Counted from the first letter of the stretch, positions 1-4,903 are shown. The stretch: 15,216 nt of DNA from Nitrososphaeraceae archaeon (GCA_025922755.1 JAICHE010000007.1:1-15216), one strand, 5' to 3'. A program made the numbers and translations. Notes: generated from the sequence alone by a model not told the origin.

Positions 1-169
1 AATCAATGGCAATAGAGTGAAACTCTGATGACAATTCATCGGGAATATTCATCCATCTATCTGCTGCCGAACCCAATCCATGAATAAATACGAGATGTTT
101 TTTCTTCCCTTTTCCGGATTCAAGATACCTTAGGTTAAGCCCATCCAGGTTTATCCAGCATTCATTCAA
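1..169 (-). CDS. Alpha/beta-hydrolase fold protein, N-terminal fragment
   Basis: The gene runs off the left edge and only its first 56 codons are present. They read as an alpha/beta hydrolase start: a short beta-hairpin with ...LNLRYLESGKG, a basic stretch, then a hydrophobic strand leading into HGLGSAADRW at residues 30-39. The HGxG motif normally forms the oxyanion hole and precedes the strand carrying the nucleophile, which lies outside the window. The proposed start is TTG at 169; an in-frame TAG lies upstream at 188-190. A TATA-like TTTTATT (193-199) is centred about 27 nt upstream, as for the leaderless genes here. Substrate cannot be told; esterase, haloperoxidase-like or lactonase are all possible. 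Fold confidence is high, exact activity low. Confidence 0.75.
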   Translation of the reverse strand, partial: MNECWINLDGLNLRYLESGKGKKKHLVFIHGLGSAADRWMNIPDELSSEFHSIAID

Positions 170-192
170 TAATGAGATGAATCCGATCTAGC

Positions 193-199
193 TTTTATT
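193..199 (-). promoter_or_regulatory. TATA-like box for the alpha/beta-hydrolase gene
   Basis: The minus strand reads AATAAAA, centred about 27 nt upstream of the TTG at 169. This matches the spacing of other putative leaderless starts in the window. Confidence 0.4.
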
Positions 200-254
200 G
201 TTACATTTCTTCCCCCCACAAAAAATTAATTAGTTATCCTTCATTATTCTAGAA

Positions 255-362
255 CTGACTACTCTCAATAAAGAAAAATCCCAAAAAAATCAAAAATCTA
301 AAAATTGTGACTGCTATGATTGTGCTCATTTAGGGCACGATAACTGCGGCTGTTGCCAATAG
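255..362 (+). CDS. Cys/His-rich microprotein (non-canonical start)
   Basis: A 35-codon frame ends at TAG 360-362. Its C-terminal half contains Cys 18, 20, 23, 31, 33 and 34 and His 25 and 28 (NCDCYDCAHLGHDNCGCCQ), while the N-terminal half is Lys/Gln/Asn-rich. This clustering of metal ligands is very unlikely by chance. The frame is open from the in-frame TAG at 231-233 but has no ATG, GTG or TTG. The best candidate start is CTG at 255, about 25 nt downstream of a TATA-like TTAATTA (227-233); ATT at 243 or 246 is an alternative. Probably a small metal-binding protein, function unknown. A point mutation of an original start cannot be excluded. Confidence 0.42.
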   Translation: MTTLNKEKSQKNQKSKNCDCYDCAHLGHDNCGCCQ

Positions 363-423
363 ATTATTTTCGTTAATCTTAGAAATTATCTTGTCCGATC
401 CCAGTAACAAAAACAATTCTTGT

Positions 424-433
424 CTTTAAATAA
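424..433 (+). promoter_or_regulatory. TATA box of the 45-aa strand-helix-helix gene
   Basis: CTTTAAATAA is centred about 25 nt upstream of the ATG at 454, so transcription would begin at or very near the start codon. Confidence 0.55.
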
Positions 434-453
434 CCACCAATGTATCATAATGT

Positions 454-591
454 ATGGTTCAACTACAAATTTCAAGTGAAACAATGGACAGAATGAAGAA
501 GATAATTGGAACAAATACAGTACATGACGGAGACTTTATGGTCAATGAAATGATTGACAAGTTTGAAAAGAAGATTACCGAACTGAGTTAA
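454..591 (+). CDS. 45-aa strand-helix-helix protein, ribbon-helix-helix-like
   Basis: This small ORF encodes 45 aa: ATG at 454, stop TAA 589-591. The layout is a short beta strand (VQLQIS), an amphipathic helix (SETMDRMKKII), a polar turn (GTNTVHDGD) and a second helix (FMVNEMIDKFEKKI). That order and length match ribbon-helix-helix DNA-binding or antitoxin-type proteins, where the strand pairs in a dimer. No family could be assigned from motifs alone. A good TATA box lies 25 nt upstream. The UspA gene follows after 43 nt with its own weak TATA-like box, so the two may be co-transcribed or independent. No toxin-like partner is visible. It is likely a real gene; the DNA-binding role is inference. 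Confidence 0.6.
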   Translation: MVQLQISSETMDRMKKIIGTNTVHDGDFMVNEMIDKFEKKITELS

Positions 592-634
592 TCTAACAAA
601 TTCATATACTGCTATTTCAATTTAAGAATTAGAA

Positions 635-1069
635 TTGTTCAAAAATATTGCTGTTGCTATAATCACTCCTACCCACACGAAAAAGTCTTTCGAAATGGGT
701 TTGGGTCTAGCAAAAAAGCTTGATGCCGATTTATCTGTAATAGAATGTGTTTACAAAATTCCTCCAAAATTTTATTTTTTTGAAACGAAATCAGACAAAA
801 AAATTACAGACAAACAAATTACAACGATCAAAGAAGAGCTGAAAAAATGGAAGGAATTAGCATTAAAGGAAGGACTGAAAATTAATACAAAATTTGCCTT
901 AACGGACTCTATTGCTCATTGGGTTATTGATTATGTAAAAGAACACAAAATTGATCTGTTAATAGTTGATTATCCTAAACTTTCAATGATAGAGGCTAAC
1001 CATCATGATGATATAATAAACCAAATTCATCACAAGACACATTGCCACGTTCTAACCATGAAACACTAA
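635..1069 (+). CDS. Universal stress protein (UspA) family protein
   Basis: A single UspA domain of 144 aa, the usual length. It opens with the first strand (FKNIAVAII), then a helix containing GLGLAKKLDADLSVIECV, and ends with strand-helix-strand elements including IDLLIVDYPK and HCHVLTMKH. Proteins of this fold are cytosolic dimers; many bind ATP through a C-terminal G-x2-G-x9-G-S/T motif. That motif is absent here: the equivalent stretch reads YPKLSMIEANHHDD, so this is probably a non-ATP-binding UspA. The start is TTG at 635, with a TATA-like CATATAC about 28 nt upstream. It follows the 45-aa strand-helix-helix gene on the same strand and converges on the minus-strand microprotein operon. 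The physiological role is unknown. Confidence 0.85.
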   Translation: MFKNIAVAIITPTHTKKSFEMGLGLAKKLDADLSVIECVYKIPPKFYFFETKSDKKITDKQITTIKEELKKWKELALKEGLKINTKFALTDSIAHWVIDYVKEHKIDLLIVDYPKLSMIEANHHDDIINQIHHKTHCHVLTMKH

Positions 1070-1148
1070 TTTCAACAGATTACAAAAATTTCAATTTCAA
1101 ATTTACTTTGTAAATATTTAGAATTAAATTCAGGAAACAGATTCAGGG

Positions 1149-1277
1149 CTAAATTTTTTCTTCAGATTTTGACTGCTTTTCATCTTTGAGACATTTACAA
1201 CCACACGAAAACATTCCTGCTTTTCCCATGCACTGGTCGTGATGTTCATTGTAGCACTTGTTGCAAATTAACATCAT
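1149..1277 (-). CDS. 42-aa Cys-rich microprotein, third gene of coupled trio
   Basis: A 42-aa protein with six cysteines (5, 8, 16, 25, 27, 29) and a His pair at 12-13: a CNKC knuckle, HHDQC, and a tight CGCKC cluster, then a charged Lys/Glu/Ser tail. It is probably a small zinc- or other metal-binding protein. The first ATG at 1277 overlaps the stop of the upstream zinc-finger gene as ATGA, and a purine-rich AGGAAAGGT lies just upstream on the minus strand as a possible Shine-Dalgarno element. That supports translational coupling. A second ATG at 1274 could also serve. No named family was recognised. Good evidence for a real gene; function unknown. Confidence 0.72.
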   Translation of the reverse strand: MMLICNKCYNEHHDQCMGKAGMFSCGCKCLKDEKQSKSEEKI

Positions 1278-1381
1278 ACTGTACCTTTCCTTTTATGGAT
1301 CTTTTCATGTTTCATGACCTTTCCAAAGGAATCCATATCCCCATGCCATTGAAATTTACATTTTGGGCATTTGTAGTTCAT
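1274..1381 (-). CDS. 35-aa C2H2-type zinc-finger microprotein, second gene of trio
   Basis: A 35-aa protein that is essentially one zinc finger: CPKC at residues 5-8, a hydrophobic F/W-containing middle, and H25-x3-H29 in a basic helix (KHEKIHKRKG). The spacing is C-x2-C-x16-H-x3-H, longer than the classical C2H2 finger's x12. It could bind DNA, RNA or protein. Its ATG at 1381 overlaps the TGA of the upstream HNH-like gene (ATGA) and its own TGA overlaps the next gene's ATG in the same way, so the three genes form a tight operon. Real gene likely; target unknown. Confidence 0.75.
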   Translation of the reverse strand: MNYKCPKCKFQWHGDMDSFGKVMKHEKIHKRKGTV

Positions 1382-1581
1382 TGTTTCTTTCCTATCTTTG
1401 AGCATTCAAGACATAATATTTGCAAATTTGTTTTTGTATTATTTCCAATGTTTCCATCTGCATATCCAAAATTAGGCAAATTTGCAACATTGAATTTCAT
1501 TCCACATTTTTTGCATTTGTGCTTTTGATTTGATAAAATAACTTGTTTGTGAATATTGCTAAATTCTTTTTTTTGTATCAT
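1378..1581 (-). CDS. 67-aa degenerate HNH-like zinc protein, first gene of trio
   Basis: A 67-aa protein with CKKC at residues 23-26 and CLEC at 57-60, plus the phrase DGNIGNNTKTNLQILC. This is the zinc knuckle and C-terminal half of a small HNH/treble-clef domain. In active HNH proteins of this type a DH pair precedes the DGN turn and the last knuckle is followed by H or N. Here the DH position reads GY (39-40) and the final residue is Ser 61, so the catalytic residues appear lost while the zinc site is kept. A nuclease role is therefore unlikely; a nucleic-acid-binding or structural role is inferred. A TATA box (1600-1608) sits 24 nt upstream of the ATG at 1581, marking it as the operon promoter gene. 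Confidence 0.75.
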   Translation of the reverse strand: MIQKKEFSNIHKQVILSNQKHKCKKCGMKFNVANLPNFGYADGNIGNNTKTNLQILCLECSKIGKKQ

Positions 1582-1599
1582 AATGTTAACTGTTTTAAT

Positions 1600-1608
1600 G
1601 GTATAATA
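1600..1608 (-). promoter_or_regulatory. TATA box for the three-gene zinc microprotein operon
   Basis: The minus strand reads TATTATACC, centred about 24 nt upstream of the ATG at 1581. No other good box lies inside the trio. Confidence 0.5.
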
Positions 1609-1632
1609 CGCTTCTGTTATTCAAAATAATTT

Positions 1633-1911
1633 TCATTTTTCCAGATCTGAATGTGTGTATCTTGAAAATGAAATTATCATAATATTACTTCCACGCAATA
1701 ACGTTTCTTCAAATTCTTCATTTTTTTCTTTGAAATTTGTAATGCCATTACTTAGTGACAAATTCAAATGCTGATCAAATTTTTTTAATTTTCCTTGTAC
1801 TGTCATGTTGTTTTTTAACCTTACAAGTAGATCTTGTCCGACATTTTGTTGTAACAGTTTATCTATTTCAGAAACATTTTGGGTATATTCACTATTAGAA
1901 ATGATACACAC
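1633..1911 (-). CDS. LSm (Sm-like archaeal RNA-binding) protein
   Basis: A 92-aa protein with the Sm fold. The Sm1 region is IDKLLQQNVGQDLLVRLKNN...GKLKKFDQHLNLSLSNG (about residues 17-56), with the Asp-x-His/Asn core that contacts uridine bases. The Sm2 region is LLRGSNIMIIS (about 71-81), close to the archaeal consensus containing RG-(D/S)-N. Archaeal LSm proteins form hexa- or heptameric rings that bind U-rich RNA and take part in RNA processing and stability. It carries an N-terminal extension of about 15 residues and a short C-terminal tail. The start GTG at 1911 is the last base pair of a 9-bp inverted repeat (1911-1938). Family call is firm. Confidence 0.9.
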   Translation of the reverse strand: MCIISNSEYTQNVSEIDKLLQQNVGQDLLVRLKNNMTVQGKLKKFDQHLNLSLSNGITNFKEKNEEFEETLLRGSNIMIISFSRYTHSDLEK

Positions 1912-1938
1912 AATCCAAGATAGTTTTAGCTTGGATTG
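1911..1938. repeat. 9-bp perfect inverted repeat over the LSm start
   Basis: CAATCCAAG (1911-1919) and CTTGGATTG (1930-1938) are exact inverse complements separated by 10 bases. The repeat touches the GTG start codon of the LSm gene and lies just downstream of an AT-rich TATA-like stretch (1939-1945). It could be a DNA operator or an RNA hairpin at the 5' end of the message. Confidence 0.6.
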
Positions 1939-2028
1939 AATTTACACTGACCAAATTTAAAAAAATCATCAATTTGAATTTACTCTAGCAGTGTATTAAG
2001 TCCTTGCAAAATCAACACTTGAATCAAA

Positions 2029-2184
2029 CTATTCTTTGTAATGAACTAGTAATGTATTTCCCATAACTGGATGTACAGCTATTATGTTATCGCCCATTTC
2101 TGCAAGAAAATCATTCACTATGTCTTGAAGATATTGTCCTTGAGGTATTTTTTCTGCTTCAAAATATCGTATTTTATGTATCAT
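2029..2184 (-). CDS. 51-aa protein of unknown function downstream of TFB
   Basis: A 51-aa ORF: ATG at 2184, stop TAG at 2029-2031. The sequence suggests a beta strand (IHKIRYFEAE), a helix (YLQDIVNDFLAEMG), then two strands (NIIAVHPVMG, TLLVHYKE), a compact alpha/beta fold. No cysteines, membrane segment or known motif. It begins 22 nt after the TFB stop codon on the same strand. A TATA-like GATATAA spans that stop (2208-2213 core) about 26 nt upstream of the ATG, so it may have its own promoter inside the end of tfb. Well-formed secondary-structure pattern and placement support a real gene; function unknown. Confidence 0.6.
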   Translation of the reverse strand: MIHKIRYFEAEKIPQGQYLQDIVNDFLAEMGDNIIAVHPVMGNTLLVHYKE

Positions 2185-2206
2185 AAAAGATTGAGATTTT
2201 TTGCAG

Positions 2207-3112
2207 TTATATCTTGATGTATTTTAATCCCTTGTATCGATTTCTAATAGTAACTTCGGTAACTCCAGAAGCCTCTGCTAAATCCCTCTGAGTGATTGAA
2301 ACACCGTTTTGAACACAAGACAAGTATAATGCAGTAGCTGCAAGACCCATGGGCGATTTTCCTGCAGATTCCTCATTTTCTTGTGCCTTTTGAAGAATTT
2401 TTATTGCATATCTTTTAGTTCTCTCTGACAATTCCAATTTACTAGAGATTCTTGAAATACATTGTATGGAATCAATTACAGGCATTTTCAAATTTAGCTC
2501 TCGATACAAAAGCCTGTAGCATCTTGCAATGTCTTTTCGTTTTACGTTGGCCGCATCTGCAATATCTTTTAGAGTCCTTGGAGTTTCAGCATCCCTGCAT
2601 GCAGCATAAAGGGATGCAGCAATCATTCCGGAAATAGATCTTCCTCTAACAAGTTTTTTTTCTAATCCTTTTCTGTAAATATATGCCGCCTTTTCCATAA
2701 CATTTGGAGATATGGTGATCTTGTCTTTTAGTCTGTTTAATTCACTAAGAGCTTCTCGCAAATTCCTATCTGAAGTGCTATTTACATGACTTCTGCTGTC
2801 CCACGTTCTTAGTCTCTCAATCGTGCTTTTCATAGATGATGAAAGCGGTTTCCCTGAAGCATCCTTGTTAAATGGATTAATTATGGTTGCAAGTCCCCTA
2901 TCATGGATTGTAAGAGAAGTTGGAGCTCCGGTTCGTGTAGGGTCTGTCCCTCCTTCTTTTCGAAATGATCTCCATTCTGCTCCTTCATCTTGAGATTTTT
3001 CAGAAATAACATAACCGCATTTTGAGCAAAATTGTTCTCCTGTAACATCATCAGTCAACAAAGAATTTTTTCCACATCTCACACAGGTAAAACCTGATTG
3101 GGAAATCACCAT
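2207..3112 (-). CDS. tfb: Transcription initiation factor B (TFB)
   Basis: A full-length 301-aa TFB, the archaeal equivalent of eukaryotic TFIIB. It bridges TBP at the TATA box to RNA polymerase. The N-terminal zinc ribbon uses C10, C13, C29 and C32. The B-reader/linker region follows (EWRSFRKEGG, then TRTGAPTSLTIHDRGLATII). Two cyclin-like repeats cover about residues 105-190 and 200-295, with typical phrases SGMIAASLYAACR and SPMGLAATALYLSC. The C-terminal helix-turn-helix (TQRDLAEASGVTEVTIRNRYK) recognises the BRE. Thaumarchaea carry several TFBs, so this is one paralogue among several. It lies 35 nt downstream of alba on the same strand, with an AT-rich box (3126-3139) between them. Confidence 0.96.
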   Translation of the reverse strand: MVISQSGFTCVRCGKNSLLTDDVTGEQFCSKCGYVISEKSQDEGAEWRSFRKEGGTDPTRTGAPTSLTIHDRGLATIINPFNKDASGKPLSSSMKSTIERLRTWDSRSHVNSTSDRNLREALSELNRLKDKITISPNVMEKAAYIYRKGLEKKLVRGRSISGMIAASLYAACRDAETPRTLKDIADAANVKRKDIARCYRLLYRELNLKMPVIDSIQCISRISSKLELSERTKRYAIKILQKAQENEESAGKSPMGLAATALYLSCVQNGVSITQRDLAEASGVTEVTIRNRYKGLKYIKI

Positions 3113-3125
3113 GAAAATTTTCCTG

Positions 3126-3139
3126 GTTTTATTTTAATC
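3126..3139 (-). promoter_or_regulatory. TATA-like element for tfb
   Basis: The minus strand reads GATTAAAATAAAAC in the 35-nt gap between alba and tfb, centred 20-25 nt before the tfb ATG. This suggests tfb can be transcribed independently of alba. Confidence 0.4.
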
Positions 3140-3147
3140 AAAGAACC

Positions 3148-3426
3148 TTACCAAGTCCTTTTCATTGGAATTTCAATGGTTGAAACATTTCTTGTTTTAC
3201 CATCTGTTGATTCCAGCGATTCATAATCAATTTTTATTTTTCCTATCTCAAATGCATTTGTTTTTCTTTGGATTACTTGGGCTACATCTACTGCCATTGC
3301 AATGCTTTGACCTCGTGCCTTAAGCGTAACTACAGGCATTGTAGATAATTGAATTATTGCAGAAGTAACATAGGTCATCAAAGGCTTTTTTCCTATGAAA
3401 ATTGTATCTCTTGTACCGTTTAACAT
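3148..3426 (-). CDS. alba: Alba-family DNA/RNA-binding chromatin protein
   Basis: A 92-aa Alba protein, the normal length. The hallmark N-terminal strand and nucleic-acid-binding loop are IFIGKKPLMTYV with the lysine pair at residues 13-14; the loop lysine is the known acetylation/binding site in Sulfolobus Alba. This is followed by VVTLKARGQSIAMAVDVAQVI, typical of the family core, and by C-terminal strands with a long basic hairpin. Alba forms dimers that coat DNA and also bind RNA. The ATG at 3426 has an excellent TATA box (TTTAAATTA) 25 nt upstream. tfb follows after 35 nt. Confidence 0.95.
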   Translation of the reverse strand: MLNGTRDTIFIGKKPLMTYVTSAIIQLSTMPVVTLKARGQSIAMAVDVAQVIQRKTNAFEIGKIKIDYESLESTDGKTRNVSTIEIPMKRTW

Positions 3427-3446
3427 ACAAAGTTAGTTGTTATGGC

Positions 3447-3456
3447 TAATTTAAAC
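3447..3456 (-). promoter_or_regulatory. TATA box of alba
   Basis: The minus strand reads GTTTAAATTA, centred 25 nt upstream of the ATG at 3426, with a C-rich run (CCCCCG) immediately upstream in the BRE position. This fits a strong promoter producing a leaderless message. Confidence 0.6.
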
Positions 3457-3510
3457 GGGGGTATAGTTACTAGTCATTAAATCCTGTAATAAAAAAAGAG
3501 GTCATCAGAA

Positions 3511-3523
3511 TATCTCTGAGATA
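3511..3523. repeat. 13-bp palindrome upstream of alba
   Basis: TATCTC-T-GAGATA is a perfect palindrome with one central base, placed 85-97 bp upstream of the alba start and about 33 bp past the stop of the upstream zinc-protein gene. It may be an operator or part of a terminator. No binding protein can be named. Confidence 0.4.
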
Positions 3524-3555
3524 ATTAAGTTCAAAATCAATTAAACGAAACTAGC

Positions 3556-3693
3556 TTAAAATCTTCTACTACGATGTTTTGGTAAACACTCACGACAATA
3601 TACTGGTCTTCCTTCTTTTGGTTCAAAAGGAACTTCAGAATCTTTGCCGCAGTCTGCGCATGTACATTTGTACATTTTTCTGTCTTCTGACAT
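3556..3693 (-). CDS. CxxC-x17-CxxC zinc-ribbon microprotein
   Basis: A 45-aa basic protein with two CxxC knuckles, CADC and CREC, separated by exactly 17 residues. The conserved phrase VPFEPKEGRPVYCRECLP matches the CxxC-x17-CxxC zinc-binding family widespread in archaea and candidate phyla. The tail KHRSRRF is strongly basic, suggesting nucleic-acid contact. ATG at 3693 with a TATA-like CTTATAG centred about 24 nt upstream supports the start. It sits upstream of alba and tfb on the same strand. The family's molecular function is not established; a zinc-ribbon accessory factor in transcription or translation is the usual guess. Confidence 0.85.
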   Translation of the reverse strand: MSEDRKMYKCTCADCGKDSEVPFEPKEGRPVYCRECLPKHRSRRF

Positions 3694-3791
3694 AATTCTC
3701 TAGTATTTCTTTGCTATAAGAACGGTTGGTATTTTCCTCAAAAAGCACCATTGGTTCGTTCTGTTCAAATACTAGTGCAAAAACTAATGGT

Positions 3792-3872
3792 ATGAGAAAT
3801 AAAAAAGTTGGATTTGCATTTGGTATTCCATTTTTACTCCTAGTTGTAATTATTGCAACTGATCTAGTTTAG
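3792..3872 (+). CDS. 26-aa single-pass membrane peptide (putative)
   Basis: A 26-codon ORF: ATG at 3792, stop TAG 3870-3872. It has a positively charged start (MRNKK) followed by one continuous hydrophobic segment (VGFAFGIPFLLLVVIIATDLV), the layout of a small membrane peptide with the N terminus inside. It lies between two divergently or oppositely oriented neighbours with a TATA-like CAAATACT 20-30 nt upstream. At this length a chance ORF is possible. The uninterrupted hydrophobic run with basic residues on one side is the main support. Confidence 0.42.
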   Translation: MRNKKVGFAFGIPFLLLVVIIATDLV

Positions 3873-3935
3873 CTAAATTTGTTAATAACAAATTAGAATA
3901 CTGGAGATTCTTACACAAAATAATTTTAAAAAACC

Positions 3936-4292
3936 TCAACAAGTAATGGATGTCAAAACTTTGTTCTTGTCTATTGGGTTAGTTACATTAACCTGAAGAC
4001 TTTCTTTTTGCAATAACTGTGGAATTTCATCATAAGTAAAGGAATTTGCAGAAAAAATAATCACTTTTTGGTCTTCAAGTTTTTTTTCTATCCCCAGTGT
4101 ATGAATAATGTTAATCCCGCTAAATTCAGGCATGGATATATCTACCAGAACGGTGTCATAATCTCCTTCCTTGATTTTTTTCAAGCCATCTATTGGATCA
4201 TTTGTGATATTGCTTTCTATTCCTTCAGAATTAAGATATGTAGAGAGAGGATAAGCAGTTTCTGGATTGTCATCGATAATGAGGACTTTCAC
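3936..4292 (-). CDS. Single-domain response regulator (receiver), lysine-less
   Basis: A stand-alone CheY-like receiver domain of about 118 aa with no output domain. The acidic pair DD (strand 1, VLIIDDN), the phospho-acceptor Asp in VLVDISMPEFSG and the switch Ser in IIFSAN are all present. The usual Lys-Pro at the end of strand 5 reads Asn-Pro (VNVTNPID), so the conserved lysine is missing. This residue normally contacts the phosphoryl group, so signalling kinetics are probably altered. I chose GTG at 4292 because CTATATAG (4313-4320) is centred 24 nt upstream; TTG at 4301 in the same frame is the alternative and adds three residues. No kinase is adjacent; a histidine kinase lies 2 kb away. 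Confidence 0.85.
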   Translation of the reverse strand: MKVLIIDDNPETAYPLSTYLNSEGIESNITNDPIDGLKKIKEGDYDTVLVDISMPEFSGINIIHTLGIEKKLEDQKVIIFSANSFTYDEIPQLLQKESLQVNVTNPIDKNKVLTSITC

Positions 4293-4312
4293 AAAATCCA
4301 ATCTAATTTGTT

Positions 4313-4320
4313 CTATATAG
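4313..4320 (-). promoter_or_regulatory. TATA box of the response regulator gene
   Basis: The palindromic CTATATAG is centred 24 nt before the GTG at 4292 but only about 15 nt before the TTG at 4301. It therefore favours the GTG start for a leaderless transcript. Confidence 0.5.
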
Positions 4321-4360
4321 GAAAATGTTTGTTTTAGTAGTTACATAATCATTGAATCAA

Positions 4361-4400
4361 AGTCTGAAGAAAATCTAACTAACATGGTTCTAAATATTAT
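4361..4400 (+). promoter_or_regulatory. Promoter copy A shared by the zinc-ribbon paralogues
   Basis: This 40-bp block matches 4864-4903 at 32 of 40 positions without gaps. The strongest shared part is AACTAACATGG followed by CTAAATA. CTAAATA is centred 25 nt before the ATG at 4418 and is the likely TATA box; the ACTAACATGG part falls at and above the BRE position. Both copies end at the same distance from their gene's start codon. Confidence 0.6.
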
Positions 4401-4417
4401 ATTTTTATTGATAAATT

Positions 4418-4546
4418 ATGAATGGATATACTGAATGTCCAAACTGTGTGATGGATAGACTAATTGTTCCATTAAAATCAAGGGGGCATTTTTCAGTTTG
4501 CCCAGTATGTGAAAAAACTTTTGAAAAATTTCTTTCAGAAAACTAA
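4418..4546 (+). CDS. 42-aa zinc-ribbon microprotein, paralogue A
   Basis: A 42-aa protein with CPNC at residues 7-10 and CPVC at 28-31, that is C-x2-C-x17-C-x2-C, a compact zinc ribbon. Between the knuckles is a strand-rich stretch (MDRLIVPLKSRGHFSV), followed by a short helix (EKTFEKFLSEN). It is a clear paralogue of the gene at 4921: the Cys positions are identical and phrases align (ECPNCV.../ECSNCV..., VPL, VCPVC/VCPIC). The promoters are duplicated too. ATG at 4418 is placed 25 nt after the CTAAATA box. Likely zinc-binding; partner unknown. Confidence 0.75.
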   Translation: MNGYTECPNCVMDRLIVPLKSRGHFSVCPVCEKTFEKFLSEN

Positions 4547-4600
4547 TTTGAAAAACCACTTCTACTCTTTATCAAAATCATAAAAAAGATTTTTGACAAA

Positions 4601-4708
4601 TCATGGAGTAGGAGGTGTAATTACCAACTCATGATTGCCGCACGTACATCCTGGGTCTCTTAATTTTGGTGAGGCACAGGTACAATTTTTACAACATCCG
4701 TATTTCAT
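4601..4708 (-). CDS. 35-aa metallothionein-like Cys-rich peptide
   Basis: A 35-aa peptide with six cysteines (5, 6, 9, 11, 21, 23) and one His (26), arranged CC-x2-C-x-C...C-x-C, then a Pro/Thr tail. The C-x-C pairs resemble metallothionein-type metal clusters rather than a structural zinc ribbon, but no defined family is recognised. ATG at 4708 has a TATA-like AATATAA (4731-4737) centred 26 nt upstream. It is on the opposite strand between the two zinc-ribbon paralogues. Possible roles are metal storage, detoxification or chaperoning of zinc or copper; ammonia oxidisers depend heavily on copper. Role is inference. Confidence 0.68.
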   Translation of the reverse strand: MKYGCCKNCTCASPKLRDPGCTCGNHELVITPPTP

Positions 4709-4730
4709 GACCTAGTATGGCAAAAATCAA

Positions 4731-4737
4731 TTATATT
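4731..4737 (-). promoter_or_regulatory. TATA-like box of the 35-aa Cys-rich peptide
   Basis: The minus strand reads AATATAA, centred 26 nt before the ATG at 4708, matching the leaderless spacing of the neighbours. Confidence 0.45.
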
Positions 4738-4863
4738 CTCATGTTGAAGGATAAGCTAAATTTTTACAAGAAAAGCTAATCTTTCTTTAATCAATTTGTT
4801 TTCTTAAACAAGGATTTTTCATACCTATCAGCGAAAAATTAATTTCAAAAAAATATTCAAGGC

Positions 4864-4903
4864 AGTCTGAAATGAATCAAACTAACATGGGACTAAATAC
4901 CAT
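4864..4903 (+). promoter_or_regulatory. Promoter copy B shared by the zinc-ribbon paralogues
   Basis: The second copy of the 40-bp block at 4361-4400. It keeps the initial AGTCTGAA, the AACTAACATGG core and the CTAAATA box. The distance from block start to the GTG at 4921 is 57 nt, exactly the same as for copy A and its ATG. Confidence 0.6.

Noticed and set aside
1080..1113. Inverted repeat TTACAAA...TTTGTAA between the convergent UspA and zinc microprotein genes
   Set aside because: Arms of only 7 AT-rich bases with a 20-base gap; could be part of a terminator but not distinguishable from chance.
1295..1528. 77-aa plus-strand ORF
   Set aside because: It lies antisense to the three coupled zinc microproteins, whose Cys patterns and ATGA overlaps are much stronger evidence for the minus strand.
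441..1587. Identical 13-mer TGTATCATAATGT at 441-453 and 1575-1587
   Set aside because: The copies lie differently relative to their genes (before a plus-strand ATG, and over a minus-strand start codon), so a shared function is unlikely; AT-rich coincidence.
4717..4779. 20-codon plus-strand ORF starting MAKINYILMLKDK
   Set aside because: Short, Lys/Asn-rich as expected by chance in AT-rich DNA, and overlapping the promoter of the 35-aa Cys-rich gene.
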